From Tessaracoccus sp. OS52 (GTDB lineage: Bacteria > Actinomycetota > Actinomycetes > Propionibacteriales > Propionibacteriaceae), in the NCBI RefSeq assembly GCF_020687685.1, contig NZ_JAJEWM010000001.1:868001-932000 (forward strand): 64,000 nucleotides of DNA, written 5' to 3'. This document shows, in pieces, positions 51,768 through 60,675 of this stretch; the first letter of the stretch is position 1, and each line of letters starts with the position of its first letter. The translations under genes were made by a program, and so were the position numbers. The notes beneath the pieces were generated by a model, which was not told the DNA's origin, ran no database searches, and saw only the letters and a program-made list of their open reading frames with translations.

Positions 51768-52655
51768 TCACACCTTCTCCCGCACGTTCTTGCCCAGCAG
51801 CCCGGTCGGCTTGACGATGAGGATGGCGATCAGGATGGCGAAGACCACCCCGTCACGCAGCAGCGAGTAGCCGACGGAGGACACCAGGGTCTCCGCCCCG
51901 CCGATCACGTAGGCGCCGATCAGGGCGCCGGGGATGATTCCGATGCCTCCGAAGACGGCGGCGACGAAGGCCTTGAGGCCCGGCATGATCCCCATGAAGG
52001 GGTTGATGGAGTTGTAGTAGACGCCCACCAGCACCCCGGCGGCCCCGGCCAGCGCCGAACCCAGGGCGAAGGTGAACGAGATGGTGCGGTCCACGCTGAT
52101 TCCCATCAGCTGGGCGGCCTCCGGGTCCTGGGAAACCGCCCGCATCGCCTTGCCCATTTTTGTGGTCTTGACGATGAACTGCAGCAGCACCATCAACAGC
52201 ACCGAGATGCCGATGATGACTAACTGCTGGCTCTTGACGATGACCCCGCCAAAGTTGAACGAGACGTTCATGTAGTCCGGCATCGCCGGATAGGCCCGCG
52301 GGTCAGCGCCGACGAAGTACATCATCGTGTACTGCAGGAGGAGTGAAACGCCGATGGCGGTGATGAGGGAGGCGAGCCGGGTGGAGTTGCGCAACGGCCG
52401 GTAGGCGATCCGCTCGATGAGCACCCCGAGGACCGTGCACACGATCATGGCGAGCAGCAGTGCCTCGACAACACCCAGCCGGAGCACCGACATCGTGGCG
52501 TACCCGACGAAGGCGCCGATCATGTAGACCTCGCCGTGGGCGAAGTTGATCAGCTTGATGATCCCGTAGACCATCGTGTAACCGAGCGCGATCAGCGCAT
52601 AGATGCTGCCCAGCGACAGGGCGTTCATCGCCTGCTGCAGGAATTCCGTCACCAT
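51768..52655 (-). CDS. livH: Branched-chain amino acid ABC transporter permease LivH
   Basis: 295 aa. GSIYALIALGYTMVYGIIKL and NFAHGEVYMIGAF at the start, VYYNSINPFMGIMPGLKAF in the middle, and GGIGIIPGALIGAY near the end are LivH blocks. GGGAGG lies just before ATG 52655; a GTG one codon later is better spaced. 67 bp after livK. Confidence 0.94.
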   Translation of the reverse strand: MVTEFLQQAMNALSLGSIYALIALGYTMVYGIIKLINFAHGEVYMIGAFVGYATMSVLRLGVVEALLLAMIVCTVLGVLIERIAYRPLRNSTRLASLITAIGVSLLLQYTMMYFVGADPRAYPAMPDYMNVSFNFGGVIVKSQQLVIIGISVLLMVLLQFIVKTTKMGKAMRAVSQDPEAAQLMGISVDRTISFTFALGSALAGAAGVLVGVYYNSINPFMGIMPGLKAFVAAVFGGIGIIPGALIGAYVIGGAETLVSSVGYSLLRDGVVFAILIAILIVKPTGLLGKNVREKV

Positions 52656-52722
52656 TCACCTCCCTCGGATCGGCGGCGGGCCGTGGTGTGTGCGGCCCAC
52701 CTGCGATCACTCAAGTTCCGAC

Positions 52723-53898
52723 TCAGCCGACCTTCTCGCTGGTGTCCTGGGCGCCGTCGGCCAGTCCGATCACCACGATCGACTTGACGGGGTTGTGGTT
52801 CTCGTCCATGTCGAAGGTGCCGGTGACGCCGACGAATCCCTTGGTCTCGGCCATGGCGTTCTTGACGGCCTCACCGGTGAGCTCGGAGGCGCGGCCGACA
52901 GCGTCGGCGACGAACTTGCCGAGGTCGTAGCCGAGTGCGTGGAAGGCGTTGGGCTCCTCGCCGTTGGCGTCCTTGAAGGCGGCGATGAACTCGGCCACCT
53001 TCGGGTCCTCGTCGATCGGGCTGTAGTGGTTGGTGAAGTAGACGTCGTTCAGCGCTTCGGGGCCGGCCAGTTCGAGGAGCGTGGGGGAGTCGAAGCCGTC
53101 CGCGCCCAGGATCGGGGCGTCGATGCCGAGTTCGCGCGCCTGCTTGATGATGAGGCCGGCCTCGGAGTAGTAGCCCGGCAGGTAGACGAGGTCGAAGTCC
53201 TGGCCGCGCAGGCGGGTGAGGATGGAGTTGAAGTCGGTGTCGCCCGCCGTGAAGCCCTCCGTCCCTGCGATGGAGCCGCCCAGGTTCTCGAACTCGGACT
53301 GGAACGCCGCAGCAAGGCCGGTGGCGTAGTCGGAGCTGTTGTCCTGCACGATCACCGCTGTTCCGGCGCCGAGGTTCTCGGCCGCGAACTTGGCCATGAT
53401 CGTGCCCTGGAAGGAGTCGTTGAAGCAGATGCGGAACGCGTACTCCTTGACGCCGTCGGCATCGACGGTGACGTCGTCGGCCGTCGCGGAGCCGGAGACG
53501 ACTGGCACCTGGTTGTCCTGGGCGACCGGGATGGTGGCCTTGAAGTTGCCTGAGGTGGCCGGACCCATGCAGGCGAGGACGCCGTCGGAGGACATCAGGC
53601 GGGTGGCCAGGGTGGTGGCCTCCGCAGCCTCGGACTTGTTGTCCACCTCGACGAGCTCGATCTGCTTGCCGTCGATGCCGCCGGCTTCGTTGACCTCGTC
53701 GATGGCCATCTTGATGCCCGCCACGGATGCCTGACCGTAGGTGGCCACGTCGCCGGAGAGCTCGTAGTTGACCCCGAGCTTGATGGTGTCCCCGTCGGAG
53801 CCGTTGTTGCCCTGCGGTGAGGCGGAGCAGGCGGTCAGGGTCCCCGCGACGGCCACCGCCGCGGTCGTTCCCAAAAGCGCACGACGCGAGAGCTGCAT
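52723..53898 (-). CDS. livK: Branched-chain amino acid-binding lipoprotein LivK-like
   Basis: 391 aa from ATG 53898 (AGGAG 9 nt upstream). A Tat/lipoprotein-like start (MQLSRRALLGTTAAVAVAG) ends at lipobox LTAC. The Peripla_BP_6 domain has IKLGVNYELSGDVATYGQAS, ELVEVDNKSEAAEATTLATR and YLPGYYSEAGLIIKQARELG. It delivers Leu/Ile/Val or related amino acids to LivHMGF. First gene of the operon. Confidence 0.93.
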   Translation of the reverse strand: MQLSRRALLGTTAAVAVAGTLTACSASPQGNNGSDGDTIKLGVNYELSGDVATYGQASVAGIKMAIDEVNEAGGIDGKQIELVEVDNKSEAAEATTLATRLMSSDGVLACMGPATSGNFKATIPVAQDNQVPVVSGSATADDVTVDADGVKEYAFRICFNDSFQGTIMAKFAAENLGAGTAVIVQDNSSDYATGLAAAFQSEFENLGGSIAGTEGFTAGDTDFNSILTRLRGQDFDLVYLPGYYSEAGLIIKQARELGIDAPILGADGFDSPTLLELAGPEALNDVYFTNHYSPIDEDPKVAEFIAAFKDANGEEPNAFHALGYDLGKFVADAVGRASELTGEAVKNAMAETKGFVGVTGTFDMDENHNPVKSIVVIGLADGAQDTSEKVG

Positions 53899-54068
53899 GT
53901 AGATCACTCCTAAAGATTGTTTCCGCGATCGCACGCGCTGATCGCCTTCATGGTGAGTAACCTAAGCACCTTTGGCCCGTCGGCGCACTTGCGTGACCGG
54001 ATGTTGACCCGAATCGCTGGCGATGTTGCGCAATCGTGATCTTCCATGCGCTCCGGGGCGGAAACAGC
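53899..54068. other. Upstream region of the liv operon
   Basis: About 170 bp without a gene. It holds an inverted repeat GCGATC / GATCGC (53925-53930 and 53940-53945) that could be a regulator site in the livK leader, and AT-rich TTAGGTTACT on the minus strand near 53955 that may be a -10 region. I find no convincing -35. Confidence 0.3.
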
Positions 54069-54098
54069 GGATCCCCCGCCGGGAAGGGCGGGGGATCC
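54069..54098 (-). terminator. Terminator after the NADP-binding gene
   Basis: A perfect 12-bp stem (54069-54080 with 54087-54098) and a 6-nt loop, 23 nt past the stop codon on the minus strand, followed by GCTGTTTCC. It shields livK from read-through. Confidence 0.7.
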
Positions 54099-54120
54099 GT
54101 GAGGTCCTCGGGAGGACGGA

Positions 54121-54699
54121 TCAGGCGATGACTCCGAAACCGGAGGTCCAGGCGACCTTCTCGGTGGCGGCGAGGGTGAGCTGCAGGAAGCCGACGGCCT
54201 CCAGCTCACGTGCCCGCTTCAGGGAGCCGGCGTCGACGGCCTTCAGGCCACCGGCGGACACGATGCCGACGAGGGTGTTCTTGGCGTCGGCGTCATCCCC
54301 GGCGACCAGCACGGTGGTGGGAACCTGACCACCGACGGAGCCGGAGGCCAGCGTGCCGGCGAAGTTGGTGTTGAAGGCCTTCAGCACCTTGGACTGGGGG
54401 AGCTTCGCGGCGATCTCGGCGGCCGCGGAGCCGTCGGCCGGAACCACGAGGGAGTCGAAGGTCTCGAAGTTGAGGGGGTTGGTGATGTCGACGACGATCT
54501 TGCCGTCGAACTGCCCGGCGCGCTCGGCCAGGATCTGGTCGACAGCCGGGTAGGGCACCGCGAGGACCACGACGTCGCCCGTGACGGTCTTGTTGGTGTC
54601 GTTGCTGTCGAACAGCTCGACGGTGTTGCCGCCCTTGGTGACGATGCCGGCGATAGCCGAGCCCATGTTGCCCTTGCCGATGATTGAGACGTGTGCCAT
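54121..54699 (-). CDS. NADP-binding protein, F420-dependent NADP reductase-like (paralogue)
   Basis: 192 aa. Rossmann loop SIIGKGNMGSAIAGIV, then VVVLAVPYPAV and KIVVDITNPLNFETF, KVLKAFNTNFA and RARELEAVGFLQLTLA. The family is that of NADPH:F420 oxidoreductases, and it is a distant paralogue of the protein at 38727. The NADP-specific pocket is inferred. GGAAGGCAAG precedes ATG 54699. A strong promoter and divergent MarR gene lie upstream. Confidence 0.87.
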   Translation of the reverse strand: MAHVSIIGKGNMGSAIAGIVTKGGNTVELFDSNDTNKTVTGDVVVLAVPYPAVDQILAERAGQFDGKIVVDITNPLNFETFDSLVVPADGSAAAEIAAKLPQSKVLKAFNTNFAGTLASGSVGGQVPTTVLVAGDDADAKNTLVGIVSAGGLKAVDAGSLKRARELEAVGFLQLTLAATEKVAWTSGFGVIA

Positions 54700-54736
54700 G
54701 TCTTGCCTTCCGTTGTTGGTTGATCCTTCAAGTAAA

Positions 54737-54764
54737 ACTCTAGCACGATAAGTTGAAGTGTCAA
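54737..54764 (-). promoter_or_regulatory. Strong promoter of the NADP-binding gene
   Basis: On the minus strand TTGACA (54764-54759), a 16-bp spacer and TAGAGT (54742-54737): a perfect -35 and good -10. It overlaps the divergent MarR promoter region. Confidence 0.65.
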
Positions 54765-54766
54765 GT
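54751..54766. promoter_or_regulatory. Candidate MarR operator
   Basis: AGTTGA-AGTG-TCAAGT, an imperfect palindrome whose core TTGA-N4-TCAA (54753-54764) covers the -35 box of the NADP-binding gene and lies just upstream of the MarR -10. The regulator would repress both genes. Inferred from position and symmetry. Confidence 0.5.
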
Positions 54767-54773
54767 GTTTTGC

Positions 54774-54779
54774 TAGGAT
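54774..54779 (+). promoter_or_regulatory. -10 box of apparently leaderless marR-type gene
   Basis: TAGGAT ends 6 nt before ATG 54786; no ribosome binding site is seen. Confidence 0.5.
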
Positions 54780-54785
54780 TGGTCC

Positions 54786-55265
54786 ATGAGTACGAAATGG
54801 CTGGACAATGACGAGCGCGCGGCGTGGGTGCGGTTGGCCGCGCTGGTGGAACTACTACCCGGGGTTCTGGACACCCAACTGCGGCGGGACGCAGACCTGA
54901 CGCACTTCGAGTACTTCAGCTTGGCCATGCTCTCCGAGGCGCCGGAGCGCACCCTGCGCATGACCGCCCTGGCGGGCAGGGTGAACGCGACGCTGTCGCG
55001 ACTGTCCCACGTCGTCAGCCGCCTTGAGGACCGGGGTCTGGTGCGACGGTTCCCATGTCCGGGGGACCGGCGGGCGACGAACGCGCAACTCACCGAGGCT
55101 GGTTGGGACAAGGTTGTGGAGTCAGCTCCCGGGCACGTCACCAATGTGCGTGAGAACGTCATCGACGCGCTGACACCGCAGCAGGTGCAGCAGCTGCACC
55201 AGATCGCCGACCAGATCCTGGATCGCATCGATCCCGAAGGGCTGATGCGCCCTGCAGAGAGGTGA
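54786..55265 (+). CDS. MarR family transcriptional regulator
   Basis: 159-aa winged-helix dimeric repressor. THFEYFSLAMLSEAPERTLRM, then the recognition region VNATLSRLSHVVSRLEDRGLV and wing RRFPCPGDRRATNAQLTEAG. No Cys pattern that clearly marks redox sensing. Ligand unknown. Divergent from the NADP-binding protein gene with shared control region, so that gene is the likely target. Convergent with hemQ, immediately adjacent (0 bp). Confidence 0.92.
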   Translation: MSTKWLDNDERAAWVRLAALVELLPGVLDTQLRRDADLTHFEYFSLAMLSEAPERTLRMTALAGRVNATLSRLSHVVSRLEDRGLVRRFPCPGDRRATNAQLTEAGWDKVVESAPGHVTNVRENVIDALTPQQVQQLHQIADQILDRIDPEGLMRPAER

Positions 55266-55976
55266 TCAGCCCTTGGGCTGACGCGCCGCCCACTCGGCCA
55301 GTTCCACACGGGGCCCGGTGAAGAAGGGGGTCTCCTCGCGCACATGCAGCCGTGCCTCCACGCTGCGCTGGTGGCGCATGACGTCGGTGAGGCGGTGGAG
55401 TTCGTCCGCCTCGAACGCCAGGATCCACTCGTAGTCGCCGAGTGCGAAGCTGGAGAGCGTGGAGGCGATGACGTCCGGGTACTCCCGCCCGGCCATGCCG
55501 TGCTCGCGCAGCATCCGGGAGCGGTCGGCCTCCGGGAGGCTGTACCACTCGAAGCTGCGCACGAACGGGTAGACGCACACCCAGGGCCTGGGCGCGAAGC
55601 CCGCGAAGCAGGCAGGCACGTGGGAGCGGTTGAACTCGGCTGGACGGTGGACGGCCACCACGGACCACACCGGTTCCAGATGGGCCCCGAGATCGCTGGC
55701 CCGCAGCGCGTGGTAGGCCGCCTGGAGCTTCTCCGCGCTGTCGGCCGTGGTCCAGACCAGCAGGTCCGCGTCAGCGCGGAAGCCGCCGACATCGTAGAAG
55801 CCCCTCACCTCCACATCGGCGGCCTCGAGACCCGACTGGACGGCCTGGAAATCCAGGCCCTCGGGCAGCGGGTCGGCCGTGAGGAAGACCGAGTACATCG
55901 CATACAGCGTCTGGGAGTTGATGGCCTCGAGATCGGCGTCGGTCGCGTCTCGGTGGTCGCGGGACGGGTGACTCAT
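55266..55976 (-). CDS. hemQ: Coproheme decarboxylase (HemQ/ChdC)
   Basis: 236-aa chlorite-dismutase-family enzyme that turns iron-coproporphyrin III into heme b, last step of the coproporphyrin-dependent pathway. Actinobacterial blocks: [49 protein letters not shown] and [19 protein letters not shown] with [10 protein letters not shown]. The Tyr of EWYSLP is a candidate for the catalytic radical site. ATG 55976 overlaps hemH by 4 nt. Third gene of hemA-hemH-hemQ. Confidence 0.95.
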   Translation of the reverse strand: MSHPSRDHRDATDADLEAINSQTLYAMYSVFLTADPLPEGLDFQAVQSGLEAADVEVRGFYDVGGFRADADLLVWTTADSAEKLQAAYHALRASDLGAHLEPVWSVVAVHRPAEFNRSHVPACFAGFAPRPWVCVYPFVRSFEWYSLPEADRSRMLREHGMAGREYPDVIASTLSSFALGDYEWILAFEADELHRLTDVMRHQRSVEARLHVREETPFFTGPRVELAEWAARQPKG

Positions 55977-57040
55977 GCGTGCTCCTTCACTTCGGCGGGG
56001 CGCAGCAGGCAGCAGGGCCTGGCGAGGTAGTCGGCGAGCGTCAGTTCCGCCGCGCCGGAGCGCGCCAGTTCCGCCCGTGCCTCGAGCTTGTCGACGAGCA
56101 TCCGCACGAACGCGGGGTGCGTGCCCACGGTGGCGGCGCGCACGAACGGGAGTTCGAGCTCGGTGGCGGTGGCCACGGCCTCGGTGTCGAGGTCGTAGAC
56201 CACCTCCATGTGGTCGGTGATGAAACCGATGGGGGAGGCGACGACACCGCCGACTCCCTCGGCCTGCAGTTGGGCCAGTCGGTCGTTGACGTCGGGTTCC
56301 AGCCAGGGGGTGTGGGGTGAGCCGGAGCGGGAGCAGAACGTCAGCTCCCAGGCGATCTGCTCGCCCGTCAGTTGCTCGACCCGCGCGGCCACGCGCTCGG
56401 CCACCCGGAGGTGCTGCTGGTCGTAGGTGGTGCAGGCCGGCGAGCCGTCGCCGGAGGCCGCGTTCATGGCAGTGGGGATCGAGTGGGTCACGAACAGCAC
56501 GCGGACGGCACCGTCGATCGGCTGTTCGCGCAGCTTCGTCAGGGCCGCCACCACGGCGTCGGCGTTGGCGGTCACGAACCCCTCGGACTCGGCGAAGGGG
56601 GCGATCTTGTCGATCCTGATGGCTCCGTCGACCCCTTCGGTGGCCCGCTGCAGGTCCTCGGCGTACTGCCGACAGCTGGAGTAACTGCTGTAGGCGGAGG
56701 TGGCCAGTCCCAGGACGCGGGTGTGGCCCTCGGCCACCAGGGCGGGGACGGTCTCCGAATGGAACGGATGCCAGTTGCGGTTACCGATCACGACGGGGAC
56801 GTCGATGTTCCGGAAGGCCAGTTCCGCGCGCAGCGCCTCCAGCAGTTCGGCGTTGCGCTCGTTGATGGGCGACTTCCCGCCGAAGAGCATGTAGTGCTCC
56901 GAGACCTCCAGGAGCCGTTCGTCGGGGATCCCGCGGCCGGCGGTCGCGTTGCGCATGAAGGGCAGGACGTCGTCGGGCTTGTCGGGGCCTCCGTAGGAGG
57001 CCACCAGAACCGCGGTGTAGGGGTGCAGCGAGTGGTTCAT
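55973..57040 (-). CDS. hemH: Coproporphyrin ferrochelatase
   Basis: 355 aa, also called CpfC. It inserts Fe2+ into coproporphyrin [24 protein letters not shown], then [10 protein letters not shown] (catalytic His region), [17 protein letters not shown] and [18 protein letters not shown]. Cysteines in FCSRSG and CCLLRP near the C-terminus suit the 2Fe-2S cluster of actinobacterial ferrochelatases, though not proven here. ATG 57040 overlaps hemA by 4 nt. Confidence 0.95.
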   Translation of the reverse strand: MNHSLHPYTAVLVASYGGPDKPDDVLPFMRNATAGRGIPDERLLEVSEHYMLFGGKSPINERNAELLEALRAELAFRNIDVPVVIGNRNWHPFHSETVPALVAEGHTRVLGLATSAYSSYSSCRQYAEDLQRATEGVDGAIRIDKIAPFAESEGFVTANADAVVAALTKLREQPIDGAVRVLFVTHSIPTAMNAASGDGSPACTTYDQQHLRVAERVAARVEQLTGEQIAWELTFCSRSGSPHTPWLEPDVNDRLAQLQAEGVGGVVASPIGFITDHMEVVYDLDTEAVATATELELPFVRAATVGTHPAFVRMLVDKLEARAELARSGAAELTLADYLARPCCLLRPAEVKEHA

Positions 57041-58341
57041 CCAACCTTGCCTTGTCTCGGTTCTCCCGGGCTCTGTTCCGAGCCGGTGTCCAGGTCTTCC
57101 ACGGTCAGGCCCGTAGCCGGGCAGGAACCCTCGTCGAGCGCCTCGTCCGAACCGCCGATCCCGTAAAGCTCAGCCATCGCGGACAGGTACTCGGTGGTCC
57201 GCCCCGACGCCGCAGCCAGCTTCGCGCGCGAGGAGGGCACGTGCAGCAGCCGGGTGGCGAGCCGACGCAGCGCGTGGGCCGCGTCGGCATGGTCGAGGGG
57301 CCTACCCTGCGGGAGCCGGGCCACTTCGTCGTCGACGAGTTCCAGGACGGCCTCCCGGAGACTCACGACGGCGGGATCCAGCACCCTGGTCTGCAGCTTG
57401 GTGCGCAGGGCCTCGCAGCCTTCAGCCACGATCTGCTCAGCCTTGGAGGTGTCGGGGTCCCAGCGTGCCGAGAGCGCCTCCTGGAGTGTGGCGAGGCTGA
57501 TCACGTCGACGCCGGGAAGGGCGGCGACGCTTGGTGCGACGTCGCTGTGGAGCGCCAGGTCCAGGATGGTCAGCTGTGCGCCGGGATCCACGTCGGCCGC
57601 GGTGATTGCGGGCACCCCGGTTCCCCGGCACGCGACCACGAGGTCCACCTCCCGCAGGGCCTGGGCCAGGTCGCCGGCGACGGCGAGGTGGTGGCTGGTG
57701 GCGAAGTCGTCGCCCCGGCCGCTGGCCGAATGCACTCGGATGGCGTGGGCGCCGCGGGTTCTCAGTGCCGCGACGCTCGCACCGGCGAAGGCGCCCGTAC
57801 CGACAAGCAGCACGCGGGCCGAGGGCCAGTCCGCCACGTTCGCGAGGTCAAGGGCCACGGAGACGACCGAGCGCCCGGCTTCGGCGAGCGTCGTCTCGCG
57901 GGCGACGCGCCGCGACGAGCGCAGGGCCTCCTCGACGGCGAGGCTGAGGTGCGGGGAGGCGAGTTCGGCGTCCTGTGCCTCGGCGAGGGCCCGGCGGACC
58001 TGGCCCGCGATCTCACGCTCACCCACCACCATGGAGTCCAGCCCGGCGCACACCCGGAACAGGTGGCCGATGGCCTCGTCGTCGTCGTAGCGGTCCCAGG
58101 ATGGCGGCAGGTCCAGTTCGGGTGCGAGCGACTCGACGAGCTCCGCGGTGGAGCGTCCAGGGGCGTCGACGACGAACTCCACCCGGTTGCAGGTGGTCAG
58201 GGGCAGGACCGACTCGACGCCGGGGACGGCACGCAGCCGGGCTGCGATCTCCTCGGCGCTGTCCACGATCCGTTCCACCTCCACGAGTCCGTGGTGGCGG
58301 TGCTGGACGGAGAGGATGGCTAAGTTCACAGTGGCGCCCAT
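57037..58341 (-). CDS. hemA: Glutamyl-tRNA reductase
   Basis: 434 aa from ATG 58341. First committed step of the C5 route: glutamyl-tRNA to glutamate-1-semialdehyde, with NADPH. Catalytic Cys C51 in LTTCNRVEF; CAGLDSMVVGEREIAGQV, VLLVGTGAFAGASVAALRTRG (NADPH) and a C-terminal dimerisation helix. The Ser/Ala variations in the NADPH loop are minor. A GTG four codons later would match some family starts. A long Glu/Pro tail follows the core. First gene of the minus-strand heme operon, 37 bp from hemE. Confidence 0.94.
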   Translation of the reverse strand: MGATVNLAILSVQHRHHGLVEVERIVDSAEEIAARLRAVPGVESVLPLTTCNRVEFVVDAPGRSTAELVESLAPELDLPPSWDRYDDDEAIGHLFRVCAGLDSMVVGEREIAGQVRRALAEAQDAELASPHLSLAVEEALRSSRRVARETTLAEAGRSVVSVALDLANVADWPSARVLLVGTGAFAGASVAALRTRGAHAIRVHSASGRGDDFATSHHLAVAGDLAQALREVDLVVACRGTGVPAITAADVDPGAQLTILDLALHSDVAPSVAALPGVDVISLATLQEALSARWDPDTSKAEQIVAEGCEALRTKLQTRVLDPAVVSLREAVLELVDDEVARLPQGRPLDHADAAHALRRLATRLLHVPSSRAKLAAASGRTTEYLSAMAELYGIGGSDEALDEGSCPATGLTVEDLDTGSEQSPGEPRQGKVG

Positions 58342-58365
58342 TGAACCACCAGTTTGCCGATGGGG

Positions 58366-58371
58366 CAGAAT
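58366..58371 (+). promoter_or_regulatory. Possible -10 box of leaderless hemE
   Basis: CAGAAT ends 7 nt before GTG 58379. TTGAAC lies 19 bp upstream of it. The same CAGAAT precedes the macrodomain and Mpg starts. Weaker than the TA-starting boxes. Confidence 0.35.
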
Positions 58372-58378
58372 CGCCTGT

Positions 58379-59401
58379 GTGACCAACTCCCACCAGAGCA
58401 CCCTGTTGCAGGCATTGTCAGGACAGCGACCCGATCGGCTTCCCGTGTGGTTCATGCGCCAGGCGGGCCGTTCCCTGCCCGAGTATCGGGAGGTGCGGGA
58501 GGGCAACACCATCCTGCAGGCCTGCCTGATGCCGGAGCTGGCGGCCGAGATCACCCTCCAGCCGGTGCGTCGCCACGGCGTCGACGCCGCGATCTTCTTC
58601 TCCGACATCATGGTGCCGCTGGTCCTGGCGGGCGTCGACGTCGACATCCAGCCCGGCATCGGCCCCGTGGTGGCCGACCCCGTCCGCTCAGCGGCGGACG
58701 TGGACCGGCTGGTGGACCGAGGGCTCGGCGATGCCGAAGCGATCACCAGTGCCGTGAGGATGGTGGTGGCCGAACTGGGGGAGCAGGTGCCTCTGATCGG
58801 TTTCGCCGGCGCCCCCTTCACACTGGCCGCCTACCTGGTCGAGGGGCGAGGCAGTCGGGACCACCTGGCCGCCCGCGCCCTCATGCACGCAGACCCCGCC
58901 GCCTGGCACCGGCTGCTGGGCTGGTGCGCCGAGTTGTCCGCGTCCTTCCTCGAGGTGCAGGTCGACGCAGGTGCGCGGGTGGTGCAGTTGTTCGACTCGT
59001 GGGCCGGCTCGCTGCGTCGCGACGACTACGCCGAGCACGTCGCGCCCCACTCCCGCACCGCCCTCGCGGCGGTCGCCGGCAGGGTGCCCCGCATCCACTT
59101 CGGAACCGGCACGCGCCACCTGTTGCCCGACATGGCTGCCTGTGGAGTCGAGGCCATGGGCATCGACTACCGGACGCCGCTCGACGACGCCGCCGGGATC
59201 CTCCCCGGACTGCCCCTCCAGGGCAATATCGACCCCGCGATGCTGGCCGCCGGCTGGGGACCGCTGGAGCGGCACGTCCGGGACGTGGTCGAGCGGGGCC
59301 GCAAGGCACCCGCCCACATCGTGAACCTCGGCCACGGCGTCCCGCCGACCACCGACCCCGGCGTCCTGACCGAACTCGTCGGACTGGTGCACGAGCTGTG
59401 A
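58379..59401 (+). CDS. hemE: Uroporphyrinogen III decarboxylase
   Basis: 340 aa from GTG 58379. Decarboxylates the four acetate groups of uroporphyrinogen III. PVWFMRQAGRSLPEYR (substrate-binding Arg), FFSDIMVPL, GFAGAPFTLAAYLVEG, FDSWAGSL, GIDYRTPLD and NLGHGVPPTTDP are intact. Other in-frame starts upstream overlap hemA and are rejected. Overlaps hemG by 4 nt (GTGA). First gene of the plus-strand heme operon. Confidence 0.95.
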   Translation: MTNSHQSTLLQALSGQRPDRLPVWFMRQAGRSLPEYREVREGNTILQACLMPELAAEITLQPVRRHGVDAAIFFSDIMVPLVLAGVDVDIQPGIGPVVADPVRSAADVDRLVDRGLGDAEAITSAVRMVVAELGEQVPLIGFAGAPFTLAAYLVEGRGSRDHLAARALMHADPAAWHRLLGWCAELSASFLEVQVDAGARVVQLFDSWAGSLRRDDYAEHVAPHSRTALAAVAGRVPRIHFGTGTRHLLPDMAACGVEAMGIDYRTPLDDAAGILPGLPLQGNIDPAMLAAGWGPLERHVRDVVERGRKAPAHIVNLGHGVPPTTDPGVLTELVGLVHEL

Positions 59402-60675
59402 GCGCGGTAGTCGTCGGGGGTGGTGTGGCTGGCCTCGTGGCGGCCCGGGAACTTGCCCTGCAGGGCCGGGAGGTCACCCTTGTCGAGTCCACTGAACGCT
59501 TCGGTGGCATGGTGCACGGGGTACCCCTCGCGGGTCTCCTCGTCGACGCCGGGGCCGAGGCCTACGCCACGCGGACGCCTCTGGTCCGTGACCTGTGCGC
59601 CGAACTGGGCCTCAGCGTCGCCGCTCCGGTCGGGCGCAGTCATGTGTGGTGGCCGGAGCGGGGTGCGCTGCCGCTGGCCCATGGTTTCCTGGGCATCCCG
59701 GCCAGTCTCGATGACGACGCCCTGGCCGCCCTGACGCCCGCGGAACTGGACCGGGCGCGCCTCGACCTCACCGAGCCCGTCGGCGACCTGGGGCACACGC
59801 TTGCCGACCTCGTCCGCGCGCGGCTGGGTGAGGCGGTGCTGGAACGGCTCGTCGCGCCGCTCACCAAGGGCGTCAACGGGCTCGCGCCCGACGTCATGCC
59901 GGCCGAGCAGTTCGCTCCTGGGCTGGCCGAGGACACTCGCAGGCTCGGCTCACTGACCCGGGCCGTTGCCGAACGCGTGGGATCCGGGGCCCCCGTGGAG
60001 CAGCCGGTCGGAGGTATGCACCGGCTCGTGCCCGCACTGCTCACCTCGCTCCGGGCCAGCGGCGTCACCACGCTCACCGAGTCGCGAGTGGCAGCGATGC
60101 GCCGCCGTTCGAGCGGCTGGGTCCTCGACGTCCCCGGTGGTGAACTCGAGGCCGAACGGGTGGTGCTGGCCGTGCCCGCGCGCGTCGCCTCGAGGCTGCT
60201 GCGCCCACAGGGCGTGCACTTCAACCCGCCGCGCACCGTGGTCACCCGCAACCTGTTGTTCGCCCTGTCACATCCCGGCCTGGCGGCGCAGCCGGTGGGC
60301 TCGGGCGCACTCCTTGGCGAGCGGCCACCAGGCATGGTGGCCCGCTCCCTGACGCACTACTCGGCGAAGTGGCCCTGGGCGCGGCGTGATGGCGTCGAGA
60401 TCATGCGGGTGGCGCTCCCGCCGGACCGGGAGCCGGAACTCCAGCAGGTCCTGGCCGACGCGTCGCTGATCCTCGGAGTCGAACTCGGCGCTGACGACGT
60501 CGTCGACTCCTACGAGGCCACCTGGACCGAGATGCCGCGGGTGCTGCCGGCCGCTGAGCGGGCGTCGCTCCAGGAGGCGCTCGCCAGGTTCCCGGGCCTC
60601 ACGATCGCGGGAGCGTGGGTGGCCGGCAACGGCCTCGCCGCCGTCGTGCAGTCGGCCAAGGATGCGACGGCATGA
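59398..60675 (+). CDS. hemG: Coproporphyrinogen III oxidase, HemG/HemY type (CgoX)
   Basis: 425-aa FAD flavoprotein. AVVVGGGVAGLVAARELA binds FAD, with later GGMHRLVPALLTSL and GAWVAGNGLAAVVQSA at the C-terminal FAD contact. In Gram-positive organisms with hemQ this enzyme oxidises coproporphyrinogen III to coproporphyrin III. It looks HemY-type; the symbol cgoX or hemY is also used. GTG 59398 overlaps hemE, and the stop overlaps hemC (ATGA). Confidence 0.92.
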   Translation: MSAVVVGGGVAGLVAARELALQGREVTLVESTERFGGMVHGVPLAGLLVDAGAEAYATRTPLVRDLCAELGLSVAAPVGRSHVWWPERGALPLAHGFLGIPASLDDDALAALTPAELDRARLDLTEPVGDLGHTLADLVRARLGEAVLERLVAPLTKGVNGLAPDVMPAEQFAPGLAEDTRRLGSLTRAVAERVGSGAPVEQPVGGMHRLVPALLTSLRASGVTTLTESRVAAMRRRSSGWVLDVPGGELEAERVVLAVPARVASRLLRPQGVHFNPPRTVVTRNLLFALSHPGLAAQPVGSGALLGERPPGMVARSLTHYSAKWPWARRDGVEIMRVALPPDREPELQQVLADASLILGVELGADDVVDSYEATWTEMPRVLPAAERASLQEALARFPGLTIAGAWVAGNGLAAVVQSAKDATA

